Source: Actinomycetes bacterium (GTDB taxonomy: Bacteria > Actinomycetota > Acidimicrobiia > Acidimicrobiales > Microtrichaceae). From it: DNA of 10,798 nucleotides. Where the stretch lies: the NCBI GenBank assembly GCA_023437745.1, contig JAEZFI010000260.1, forward strand, positions 1 to 10,798, written 5' to 3'. Under the pieces are notes generated by a model. That model was not told where the DNA came from. It did no database searches and worked only from the letters and a program-made list of their open reading frames with translations. The translations under genes were made by a program, and so were the position numbers. Position 1 is the stretch's first letter. Each line of letters opens with the position of its first letter. Below are positions 1 through 5,261 of the stretch, piece after piece.

Positions 1-34
1 GCACGGCAGCCGCGCGAGTCGAAAGGAACCCCTC

Positions 35-539
35 ATGGCTGGCAAGCGACTTCCGAAGTACACCGTGCCGTCCCTCACCCCCGAGGACGCAGCGAAGATC
101 GGCGACGTGCTGCAAGCGCGCCTGCACGCGCTCAACGACCTCGCCCTGACGCTAGCACGTGCACTGGAACGTCGTCGGACCCCACTTCATCGCGGTCCAC
201 GAGATGCTCGACCCGCAGGTCGTCGCCGTCCGCGACATGGTCGACGCGATCGCCGAGCGCATCGCGACGCTCGGCCTCGCACCCGTGGGCACCCCGGGCG
301 CCCTCGTCGCCGCGCGCGACTGGGAGGACTACGCCCTCGGACGCGCCCTGACGACCGACCACCTCAAGGCCCTCGACGAGGTCTACGTGGGCGTCATCAC
401 GTCCCACCGCGTGGCCGCCGAGGCCGTCGCCGAGCTCGACGCCGTGCTCTCCGTCATCGACGGCGAGCCGCTGCGACTCGACGCCCGGCGCGTCGCGTCA
501 CCCCCGGAGCACGAGCTCCGGCACGACGTCGCGGTGTGA
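35..539 (+). pseudogene. dps: Dps-family ferritin-like protein, split by a frameshift
   Basis: Dps proteins form 12-subunit shells that oxidise and store iron and protect DNA in starved or oxidatively stressed cells. The ATG at 35 follows a good ribosome site (AAAGGA, 22-27). Its frame reads as a normal Dps start up to LNDLALTL near 152; the Dps sequence then continues one frame over as HVHWNVVG, with a TAG at 153-155 between the halves. Restoring two bases (CTAG to CTCAAG) would give the family motif LTLKHVHWNVVG, so a 2-nt deletion is the simplest explanation. The second half keeps the ferroxidase residues: His of HWN, His and Asp of VHEMLD, and Asp and Glu of the MVDAIAER region. The last ~30 residues do not resemble the usual final Dps helix, which normally carries a Trp. 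The joined product would be about 168 residues, normal for the family. This is either a real pseudogene or a sequencing/assembly error. Family assignment is firm; functional status is open. Confidence 0.85.
504..521 (+). repeat. Short perfect inverted repeat inside the 3' end of the dps remnant
   Basis: CCGGAGC (504-510) and GCTCCGG (515-521) form a perfect 7-bp stem around the loop ACGA. It lies within the part of the dps frame that no longer resembles the family. No T-run follows, so it is not a convincing terminator. In DNA this GC-rich such a stem can arise by chance. Confidence 0.3.
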
Positions 540-571
540 CGGCACCGCGCTGCGACTGCGAGGATTGACCC

Positions 572-952
572 GTGGCGACGTACGACCCGAAGCGAACCCG
601 ACGAGGACCGAGCGCCGACCCGTCGTCGGACGACACGACGCAGGTCGACGCCATCCTCGACCGGACGAGCGACGGCGACATCCCGGCGGTGCCCGCCGGC
701 ACGGGGGCCGAGGTGCCCGCCGCCGTCGTGCCGCCCGAGACGGAGCCCGCGCCCGAGCCGGTCACCGAGCCCGAGCCGGCAACTGAACCCGAGCCGGAGG
801 CTCCCCGCGCGGCACCGCCCGCGTCGGGCGTGGTCGAGCCGGTCGCACTCCCCGCGCCCGAGCGCTCCCTGCAACGCCTCGCCGTCGTGACCGGGGTGGC
901 GGCGGCCACCGCGGCGGCGATCTGGCTCTTCCGGCGACGCCGCGACGGCTGA
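572..952 (+). CDS. Small Pro/Glu-rich protein with one C-terminal membrane segment
   Basis: I do not recognise a family for this 126-residue protein. It starts at a GTG preceded by GCGAGGA (558-564) with about 7 nt spacing. Residues 1-35 are charged and polar (MATYDPKRTRRG at the N-terminus). Residues ~48-82 are low-complexity, rich in Pro, Glu, Ala and Val, with repeated E-P pairs. Residues ~103-120 (LAVVTGVAAATAAAIWLF) form a single hydrophobic helix followed directly by RRRRDG. There is no N-terminal signal peptide, so it resembles a tail-anchored or single-pass membrane protein; the Arg cluster would tend to keep the C-terminus in the cytoplasm, which would place the N-terminal region outside, but topology is uncertain. 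It starts 32 nt after the dps remnant ends and could share its transcript. High third-position GC and a plausible ribosome site support a real gene. Function unknown. Confidence 0.72.
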   Translation: MATYDPKRTRRGPSADPSSDDTTQVDAILDRTSDGDIPAVPAGTGAEVPAAVVPPETEPAPEPVTEPEPATEPEPEAPRAAPPASGVVEPVALPAPERSLQRLAVVTGVAAATAAAIWLFRRRRDG

Positions 953-990
953 CCCGTCGAGCCCCGGGGCCGGCCGGCTCACGGTGGGTG

Positions 991-1034
991 GTCGTGCGCT
1001 CCCGGCATCGCCGCGGCCTCGGCGACTGCACGAC
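991..1034 (+). terminator. Candidate stem-loop downstream of the small membrane-protein gene
   Basis: GTCGTGC (991-997) pairs perfectly with GCACGAC (1028-1034). Nested inside, CGCCG (1009-1013) pairs with CGGCG (1020-1024) around a 6-nt loop. It begins 38 nt after the stop codon at 952. No T-run follows, so intrinsic termination is uncertain; it could equally be incidental structure in GC-rich DNA. Confidence 0.3.
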
Positions 1035-1097
1035 ATCGAATGACACCGTTGTAGCGCGAGATTCGTCGCTCTTTTGCGATCTGGTGACGACGTGCAA

Positions 1098-1163
1098 GGA
1101 TGCGCGCGGCCGTCCCCCCGGTACGAACGACCACGGTGGGTGTCGGGCCGGAGCACCGCATCC
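1098..1163 (+). promoter_or_regulatory. Potential structured 5' leader of the Rpf-like gene, enclosing its ribosome site
   Basis: GGATGCG (1098-1104) is perfectly complementary to CGCATCC (1157-1163), which ends on the base before the ATG at 1164. Nested inside, CGGCC (1107-1111) pairs with GGCCG (1146-1150). The only plausible ribosome site, GGAG at 1150-1153, lies at the edge of the inner stem and within the outer one, so folding would hinder initiation. The DNA upstream (about 1035-1097) is clearly less GC-rich than its surroundings and is where I would expect the promoter, but I see no clear -35/-10 pair. Some actinobacterial rpf genes have c-di-AMP riboswitches; I could not match that consensus here. 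Structure seen, regulatory role inferred. Confidence 0.35.
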
Positions 1164-2114
1164 ATGTCACCTCGTCACCACCGATCCGCATCCCGCAGCC
1201 AGCGAGTGGTCGCCTGCGCGCTCGTGACGGTGATCGGCGTCGGGCTGACGGTCGCTGCAGAGGCTGCGCCGTCGCGGGTCGCCGAGGCCGAAGCGGGCCT
1301 CGCCCGGGCCACCGCCGTGCGGATCGAGGCCGAGGACCGGCTGGCGTCGCTGGAGGCCGAGCAACGGGCCCTCGAAGCGTCGATCGCCTCGTTGTCGGGT
1401 GATTCGGCGACGATCGCCGACGCGCTGGCCGAGGCCCGAGCACTCGCCCGCATCCGCGCCGTCGAGGCCTACACGAACAGCGGCAGCGAGGATCAGCTCT
1501 CGTCGATGCTCCACTCGTCGGCGCCCACGGACGCCTCGGTGCGGACCGTCATCCTCACCGCCGGGGCCCACCAGGCGTCCGACGCCGCCGCGCGGTACGA
1601 GACGCTGAAGCAGGAGAACGACCCCGAGCTGGTCGCGCTGGGCGAGAAGATCGACGCCGTGCAGCGTGAGATCGACAGCGCGTGGAGCGACGTCGCCCAG
1701 GCCTCGGCGCTCGAATCGGACGCCGAGCGCGAGCTGGCGGACGCCCGCAGGGCACGCGACCTCGAGGACGCTGCGGCCCGCGCCACGACCACGACGGTCC
1801 GAGCACCCCGCCCGACGGCACCGCCGGTGCGCACGGTTGCCGCTGCTCCGGTCGCCGTTGCCGCCCAGGAGGCCGATGACGAGGACCAGTGGGCCCGGTT
1901 GCGGGAATGCGAGTCGGGCGGCAACTACCAGGCGGTCTCGGCCAGCGGTCGGTACCGGGGTGCGTACCAGTTCGACAGGGCGACCTGGGAGTCCGTCGGC
2001 GGCACCGGCGATCCCGCCGCCGCACCGGCCGTGGAGCAGGACCTCCGGGCCCAGGCGCTCTTCGAGGCCCGCGGGTCGCGTGCCTGGCCGCACTGCGGCC
2101 GCCACCTGCGCTGA
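1164..2114 (+). CDS. Secreted coiled-coil protein with C-terminal Rpf/transglycosylase-like domain
   Basis: Likely a secreted peptidoglycan-cleaving enzyme of the resuscitation-promoting-factor type, 316 residues. From the ATG at 1164, residues 1-35 form a signal peptide: a basic start (SPRHHRSASRSQR), a hydrophobic core (VVACALVTVIGVGL) and an AEAA cleavage region. An in-frame start at 1074 would put about 30 residues before this signal and was rejected. Residues ~36-206 are Ala/Glu/Arg-rich with strong coiled-coil character, like the N-terminal regions of many secreted cell-wall hydrolases. Residues ~207-240 are a Thr/Pro/Ala linker. Residues ~243-311 are the transglycosylase-like domain: WARLRECESGGNY with the expected catalytic Glu250, then GAYQFDRATWESVGG and AWPHC. 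Cys249 and Cys311 match the family's conserved disulfide pair. The protein ends just after the domain. In Rpf proteins this domain cleaves peptidoglycan glycan strands and aids growth from dormancy. The coiled coil may act as a spacer or protein-contact surface (inference). Domain assignment is confident; the exact biological role is not. Confidence 0.88.
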   Translation: MSPRHHRSASRSQRVVACALVTVIGVGLTVAAEAAPSRVAEAEAGLARATAVRIEAEDRLASLEAEQRALEASIASLSGDSATIADALAEARALARIRAVEAYTNSGSEDQLSSMLHSSAPTDASVRTVILTAGAHQASDAAARYETLKQENDPELVALGEKIDAVQREIDSAWSDVAQASALESDAERELADARRARDLEDAAARATTTTVRAPRPTAPPVRTVAAAPVAVAAQEADDEDQWARLRECESGGNYQAVSASGRYRGAYQFDRATWESVGGTGDPAAAPAVEQDLRAQALFEARGSRAWPHCGRHLR

Positions 2115-2158
2115 GCCATCACCCGCAGCGCCGGACGCGCCGCGCGAGACTCCCGGCC

Positions 2159-2175
2159 GGTGCCTCGGAGGCGCC
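2159..2175 (+). other. Small hairpin just upstream of the lipoprotein ribosome site
   Basis: GGTGCCT (2159-2165) and AGGCGCC (2169-2175) can form a 7-bp stem with one G-U pair and a 3-nt loop (CGG). It sits between the Rpf-like gene (stop 2114) and the ribosome site at 2176-2183. It also covers the alternative GTG at 2160, making that start less likely. No T-run follows. It may be incidental. Confidence 0.3.
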
Positions 2176-2183
2176 AGAGGGGG
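2176..2183 (+). promoter_or_regulatory. Ribosome binding site that decides the lipoprotein start
   Basis: AGAGGGGG lies 6 nt before the GTG at 2190. In-frame alternatives are a GTG at 2160, with no ribosome site and within a hairpin, and an ATG at 2196, twelve nucleotides downstream of the site. The 2190 start puts the lipobox cysteine at residue 30, normal for a lipoprotein signal. Confidence 0.55.
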
Positions 2184-2189
2184 TGGACC

Positions 2190-4358
2190 GTGACGATGCG
2201 CAGGGCAGTGACCGGGGCGAAGCGACGCCGGGTGGTGGTCGCCGGAGTGCTGACGGGAGCCCTGCTCCTGGCGGGCTGCAGCGACAAGGACGACTCGTCC
2301 GACGACGTCGTCAGCACCACCGTGAAGGACACGGCGCCCGAGCCGACGCCGATCAGCGCCGAGGACGCCGCGACGCTGACGGCAGCGATCGAGACCAACC
2401 CGGGCTGCGACGTGCTCGACACCACGTCGTGCCTCCTTCCGTTCCCGTCCAGCCGCTTCACGACGGGGAAGGGCGCGGACCTGCGGATCGACCTGCCCAC
2501 GGGCCAGCTGGCGAACACGAGCAGGGTCACCCTCGACCCGACCGAGTGGAACCGCAACGACGGCTTCAGCCCCGTCACCCCGATCCTGACCATGGTTCCG
2601 GGTGTCGACCCCGTCGGATCGGACCTCGCTCCGATCGGTGACATCGGCCGCTCGGTCGATCCCGGGTCGGGCTCCGTGCTCCTCGACCTGGACACCGGTG
2701 AGCGGCTGGCCCACTGGGCCGAGCTCGACGCGGGCGCCCCCGACGACTCGCAGCGCCTCCTCATCATCCGACCCGCCCAGGCGCTGCCGGAAGGCCACCG
2801 CATCGCCGTCGGGCTCGTGGGGCTCGTCGACGCCTCGGGCGCCGACATCGAACCGACCGTCGGGTTCAAGGCCTACCGCGACAACCTCACGACGGAGATC
2901 GACGAGATCGAGGCCCGTCGCGCCGACATGGAAGCAGTGTTCGACGGGCTGGCGGCCGCCGGCGTCGAACGCAGCGACCTGACCGCTGCCTGGGACTTCC
3001 CCGTGGCCACAGCGGCCGACGTCACGGGTCGACTCGTCGCCGTCCGCGACGCCGCGTTCGACAAGCTGGGCGACGGTGCCCCGGCCTTCAGCATCGACGA
3101 GGTCCAGACGACCGAGCTCGAGCCGGGGATCGTCCGGCTCGTGCGCGGCACGATGAAGGTCCCGAGCTTCCTGACCGGTGACGGGGGACCGGGCTCGACG
3201 TTCCACTACGAGGGCGACGGCGACCTCCCGGCGCCCTCGGGCCCCGACCTCGACGCCACCTTCTCCTGCCAGGTGCCGCAGTCCGCGCTCGACGCCGGAG
3301 CAGGTCGCGCCCGCGCCGTGGTGTACGGGCACGGACTGCTCGGCTCGCACACCGAGGTCGAGAACAGCCAGGTGGCGAAGATCGCCTCGACCAACGCGAT
3401 GATCTACTGCGCCACCGACTGGATCGGCATGTCCAAGGACGACATCGGCAACGCCGTGACGCTGCTGGGGGACATCTCGAAGTTCCCGTCGCTGCCGGAC
3501 CGCAGCCAGCAGGGCATCCTCCATGCCCTTTACCTGGCGCGCCTGATGATCCATGCGGACGGGTTGTCGTCCGACCCGGCCTTCCAGACCGACGGCGGCG
3601 AGGCGCTGATCGATGGCGGCGAGGCGTACTACGACGGCAACAGCCAGGGCGGCATCATCGGCGGCGCCGCGACGGCGGTGGCCACCGACTGGACCAAGGC
3701 CGTGCTCGGCGTGCCGGGCATGAACTACTCGACGCTCCTGAACCGCAGCGTCGACTTCGACAAGTACTTCGTGGTGCTGGATGCCGCCTACCCCGCGCGC
3801 ATCGACCAGCAGATCATCTACGGCGTGCTGCAGATGCTGTGGGACCGGGCCGAGACCAGCGGCTACGCACAGCACATCACGAAGGACCCGTTGCCGGGGA
3901 CGCCCGAGCACGACGTGCTCCTGCACGTGGCGTTCGGCGACCACCAGGTGGCGCAGGTGGCGGCCGAGGTCGAGGCCAGGACGATCGGCGCCCGGCTCCG
4001 CACCCCGGCGCTGGCCGACGGCCGGCATCCCGACGAGAAGCCCTTCTACGGCCTGGAGCCCATCGAGAAGTACCCCTTTGACGGCTCGGCGCTGGTCTAC
4101 TGGGACTCGGGCACGCTGCCGCCCCCGTCGGAGAACCGCACGCCGACCACCGGGCCCGCCTGGGAGGCGCGCTGCGGGACGCTGACGGAGGACGAGGCCG
4201 ACAACGACCGGGAGTGCGCCGATCCGCACGAGGACCCCCGGCGTGCGCCGGGCTCGATCGCGCAGAAGGACGCCTTCTTCCGCCCCGACGGCAAGGTGAT
4301 CGACCCCTGCGACGGGGCGCCCTGCACGGCCCCCAACCGCTTCACCCTCGACTACTGA
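2190..4358 (+). CDS. Large lipoprotein of the alpha/beta hydrolase superfamily (lipase/esterase-like)
   Basis: A predicted membrane-anchored extracytoplasmic hydrolase of 722 residues, substrate unknown. The N-terminus is a lipoprotein signal: basic residues (AKRRR), a hydrophobic stretch and lipobox LLAGC with Cys30 as the lipidation site, then an Asp/Ser-rich tether. Next comes an N-terminal domain with C73-x7-C81 followed by LLPFPS, and NDGFSP near residue 124. The catalytic region has YGHGLLGS (residues ~379-386), a likely oxyanion segment, and GNSQGG with Ser485 as the probable nucleophile in the GxSxG position. GDHQV around Asp584 lies where this fold usually supplies its acidic residue; I could not fix the catalytic His. 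The tail carries four Cys (662, 676, 707, 712), possibly disulfide-bonded. Size and order recall large bacterial lipoprotein lipases such as the VolA type, but this is a resemblance of motifs only. It lies 75 nt after the Rpf-like gene on the same strand. A distant paralogue is encoded at 7383-9284. Fold and surface location are likely; specific activity is not known. Confidence 0.8.
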   Translation: MTMRRAVTGAKRRRVVVAGVLTGALLLAGCSDKDDSSDDVVSTTVKDTAPEPTPISAEDAATLTAAIETNPGCDVLDTTSCLLPFPSSRFTTGKGADLRIDLPTGQLANTSRVTLDPTEWNRNDGFSPVTPILTMVPGVDPVGSDLAPIGDIGRSVDPGSGSVLLDLDTGERLAHWAELDAGAPDDSQRLLIIRPAQALPEGHRIAVGLVGLVDASGADIEPTVGFKAYRDNLTTEIDEIEARRADMEAVFDGLAAAGVERSDLTAAWDFPVATAADVTGRLVAVRDAAFDKLGDGAPAFSIDEVQTTELEPGIVRLVRGTMKVPSFLTGDGGPGSTFHYEGDGDLPAPSGPDLDATFSCQVPQSALDAGAGRARAVVYGHGLLGSHTEVENSQVAKIASTNAMIYCATDWIGMSKDDIGNAVTLLGDISKFPSLPDRSQQGILHALYLARLMIHADGLSSDPAFQTDGGEALIDGGEAYYDGNSQGGIIGGAATAVATDWTKAVLGVPGMNYSTLLNRSVDFDKYFVVLDAAYPARIDQQIIYGVLQMLWDRAETSGYAQHITKDPLPGTPEHDVLLHVAFGDHQVAQVAAEVEARTIGARLRTPALADGRHPDEKPFYGLEPIEKYPFDGSALVYWDSGTLPPPSENRTPTTGPAWEARCGTLTEDEADNDRECADPHEDPRRAPGSIAQKDAFFRPDGKVIDPCDGAPCTAPNRFTLDY

Positions 4359-4366
4359 CCGGTTCT

Positions 4367-4406
4367 GTCACGCCGGGTGCGACAAGAGCGTCGCACCCGG
4401 CGTGAC
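4367..4406. terminator. Perfect 17-bp inverted repeat between convergent genes; probable bidirectional terminator
   Basis: GTCACGCCGGGTGCGAC (4367-4383) is followed after the 6-nt loop AAGAGC by its exact reverse complement (4390-4406). It begins 8 nt after the lipoprotein stop codon, and the convergent crotonase gene ends at 4517, so a shared terminator is the natural reading. Neither strand has a T-run after the stem: the plus side continues GAAACGG and the minus side AGAACCGG. Termination would therefore be U-tract-independent, or the site could instead bind a protein. Each arm is itself an imperfect palindrome of form GTCNCNCCNGGNGNGAC. Confidence 0.72.
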
Positions 4407-4414
4407 GAAACGGA

Positions 4415-4454
4415 AACGAGCCCGAGCCTGAGCGGAGCTGGCCCGGCTCTGAGG
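4415..4454 (+). repeat. Direct repeat, copy 1 (intergenic)
   Basis: A 34-nt block at 4415-4448, beginning AACGAGCCCGAGCCTG, recurs exactly at 4485-4518. Allowing one mismatch (C at 4449, A at 4519) extends the match to 40 nt. The period is 70 nt. The 30 nt between copies contains GAGCGCAGC-like short words typical of intergenic repeats in GC-rich actinobacteria. At the end of copy 1, CCCGGC (4442-4447) can pair with GCCGGG (4456-4461), giving a hairpin that could add to termination. Confidence 0.85.
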
Positions 4455-4484
4455 GGCCGGGTAGCGCAGCGAAGAAGGGCGAGG

Positions 4485-4524
4485 AACGAGCCCGAGCCTG
4501 AGCGGAGCTGGCCCGGCTATGAGG
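4485..4524 (+). repeat. Direct repeat, copy 2, overlapping the crotonase stop codon
   Basis: This copy matches 4415-4454 at 39 of 40 positions. The crotonase gene ends with TAG on the minus strand at 4517-4519, inside the repeat. The one difference between copies (A at 4519 versus C at 4449) is a base of that stop codon. Copy 2 therefore runs into the coding sequence, supplying the stop and part of the last codons, while copy 1 is wholly intergenic. This suggests local duplication or expansion of a short repeat at the end of the gene. Confidence 0.85.
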
Positions 4525-5221
4525 ACGTGACGTCGAAGAGGGCCATGTCGGCCTCGAGGCCGGCGCGGAGCTGCTCCGCGAGCTGGCTCCGCACGTTGGT
4601 CCGCGTGGTGCGGAACGGGCCGGGGTGCACGGTCGCCGCCAGCCCTGCGGCGACCTCCGTCGCGCGCTCGCGGACGGCGGTGGGGTCGACGACCTCGTCG
4701 AGGAAGCCGGCGGAGAGCGCCTCGGCCGGCGAGCAGATGTGGGCGTGCTGGACGCACCGCGTGAACCAGGCAGGCGAGAGGCGGTCGCGGCACAGTTCCA
4801 CGGCGAAGCTGGGCACGGGCATGCCGATGGCGACCTCGTTGAGGCCGAGCTTGAAGGGCCCGTCGGCCCCGACGCGGTAGTCCGCCGCCGACGTGAGGAT
4901 GCCGCCCATCGCCAGCGCGTGCCCGGTGACCCCGAACACCACCGGGACCGGGGACATGTAGACCTGCAGCGCCGCGAGTGCTCCCGTGGCCAGCAGGCGG
5001 CGGGCGTCGTCGATGCCGCCGGTCATGATCGACAGGTCGAAGCCGGCGGAGAACTTGCCCTCGCGACCCATCACCACGACGGCCTTGGACGAGGTCTCCG
5101 CGGCCGAGAGGGCCGACTGCAGTCCCTCGAGGACGTCGAACGACAGGGCGTTGGCCTTGCCGTCGTCGACGGTGATGACGGCGACGTCGCCGTCGATGGT
5201 CGTGGTCACGTGATCGGACAT
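4517..5221 (-). CDS. Crotonase-family protein (enoyl-CoA hydratase/isomerase)
   Basis: A 234-residue cytoplasmic acyl-CoA enzyme. The start ATG at 5219-5221 (MSDHVTTTIDGDVAVITVDD) gives the normal crotonase N-terminus; earlier in-frame starts add only low-complexity residues. Visible motifs are GKANALS, the oxyanion segment KFSAGFDL (residues 56-63), GHALAMGG (100-107), and LNEVAIGM (127-134). Against classical enoyl-CoA hydratase, Glu129 matches the second catalytic Glu (Glu164 of the rat enzyme), but the first (Glu144) falls at Ile108. Loss of that residue is common in isomerases and other crotonase activities, so double-bond isomerisation or another reaction is at least as likely as hydration. 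The LNEVAIGM-type segment is typical of an actinobacterial group usually annotated simply as crotonase/enoyl-CoA hydratase. Length is slightly short of the usual ~250-260. It converges with the lipoprotein gene and is divergent from the acyltransferase gene across a 40-nt gap, which must hold or border both promoters; I see no clear promoter boxes or strong ribosome site there. Family certain; reaction uncertain. Confidence 0.9.
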   Translation of the reverse strand: MSDHVTTTIDGDVAVITVDDGKANALSFDVLEGLQSALSAAETSSKAVVVMGREGKFSAGFDLSIMTGGIDDARRLLATGALAALQVYMSPVPVVFGVTGHALAMGGILTSAADYRVGADGPFKLGLNEVAIGMPVPSFAVELCRDRLSPAWFTRCVQHAHICSPAEALSAGFLDEVVDPTAVRERATEVAAGLAATVHPGPFRTTRTNVRSQLAEQLRAGLEADMALFDVTSS

Positions 5222-5261
5222 GCCGCCACGATAGGTCGTCACCTGACGCAAGATTGAGGCC

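Noticed and set aside
145..165. Programmed ribosomal frameshift in dps
   Set aside because: The junction lacks a slippery heptamer, and Dps genes are not known to use frameshifting; a deletion or sequence error is simpler.
35..568. Full-length reading of the first dps frame as a 177-residue protein
   Set aside because: After the first ~39 residues it turns into Arg-rich sequence typical of an out-of-frame reading, while true Dps motifs continue in another frame.
953..1163. c-di-AMP (ydaO-type) riboswitch upstream of the Rpf-like gene
   Set aside because: Considered because of known rpf regulation, but I could not match the conserved sequence blocks. Only generic nested stems are visible.
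1167..4229. Very long minus-strand open frame opposite the Rpf-like and lipoprotein genes
   Set aside because: Its residues are a low-complexity Arg/Gly/Val/His mix with no motif, and the plus strand holds two well-supported genes with signals and catalytic motifs. Long antisense frames are expected at this GC content.
4415..4524. CRISPR-like array
   Set aside because: There are only two copies, no cas genes, and the repeat overlaps a coding end; it is a local direct repeat.
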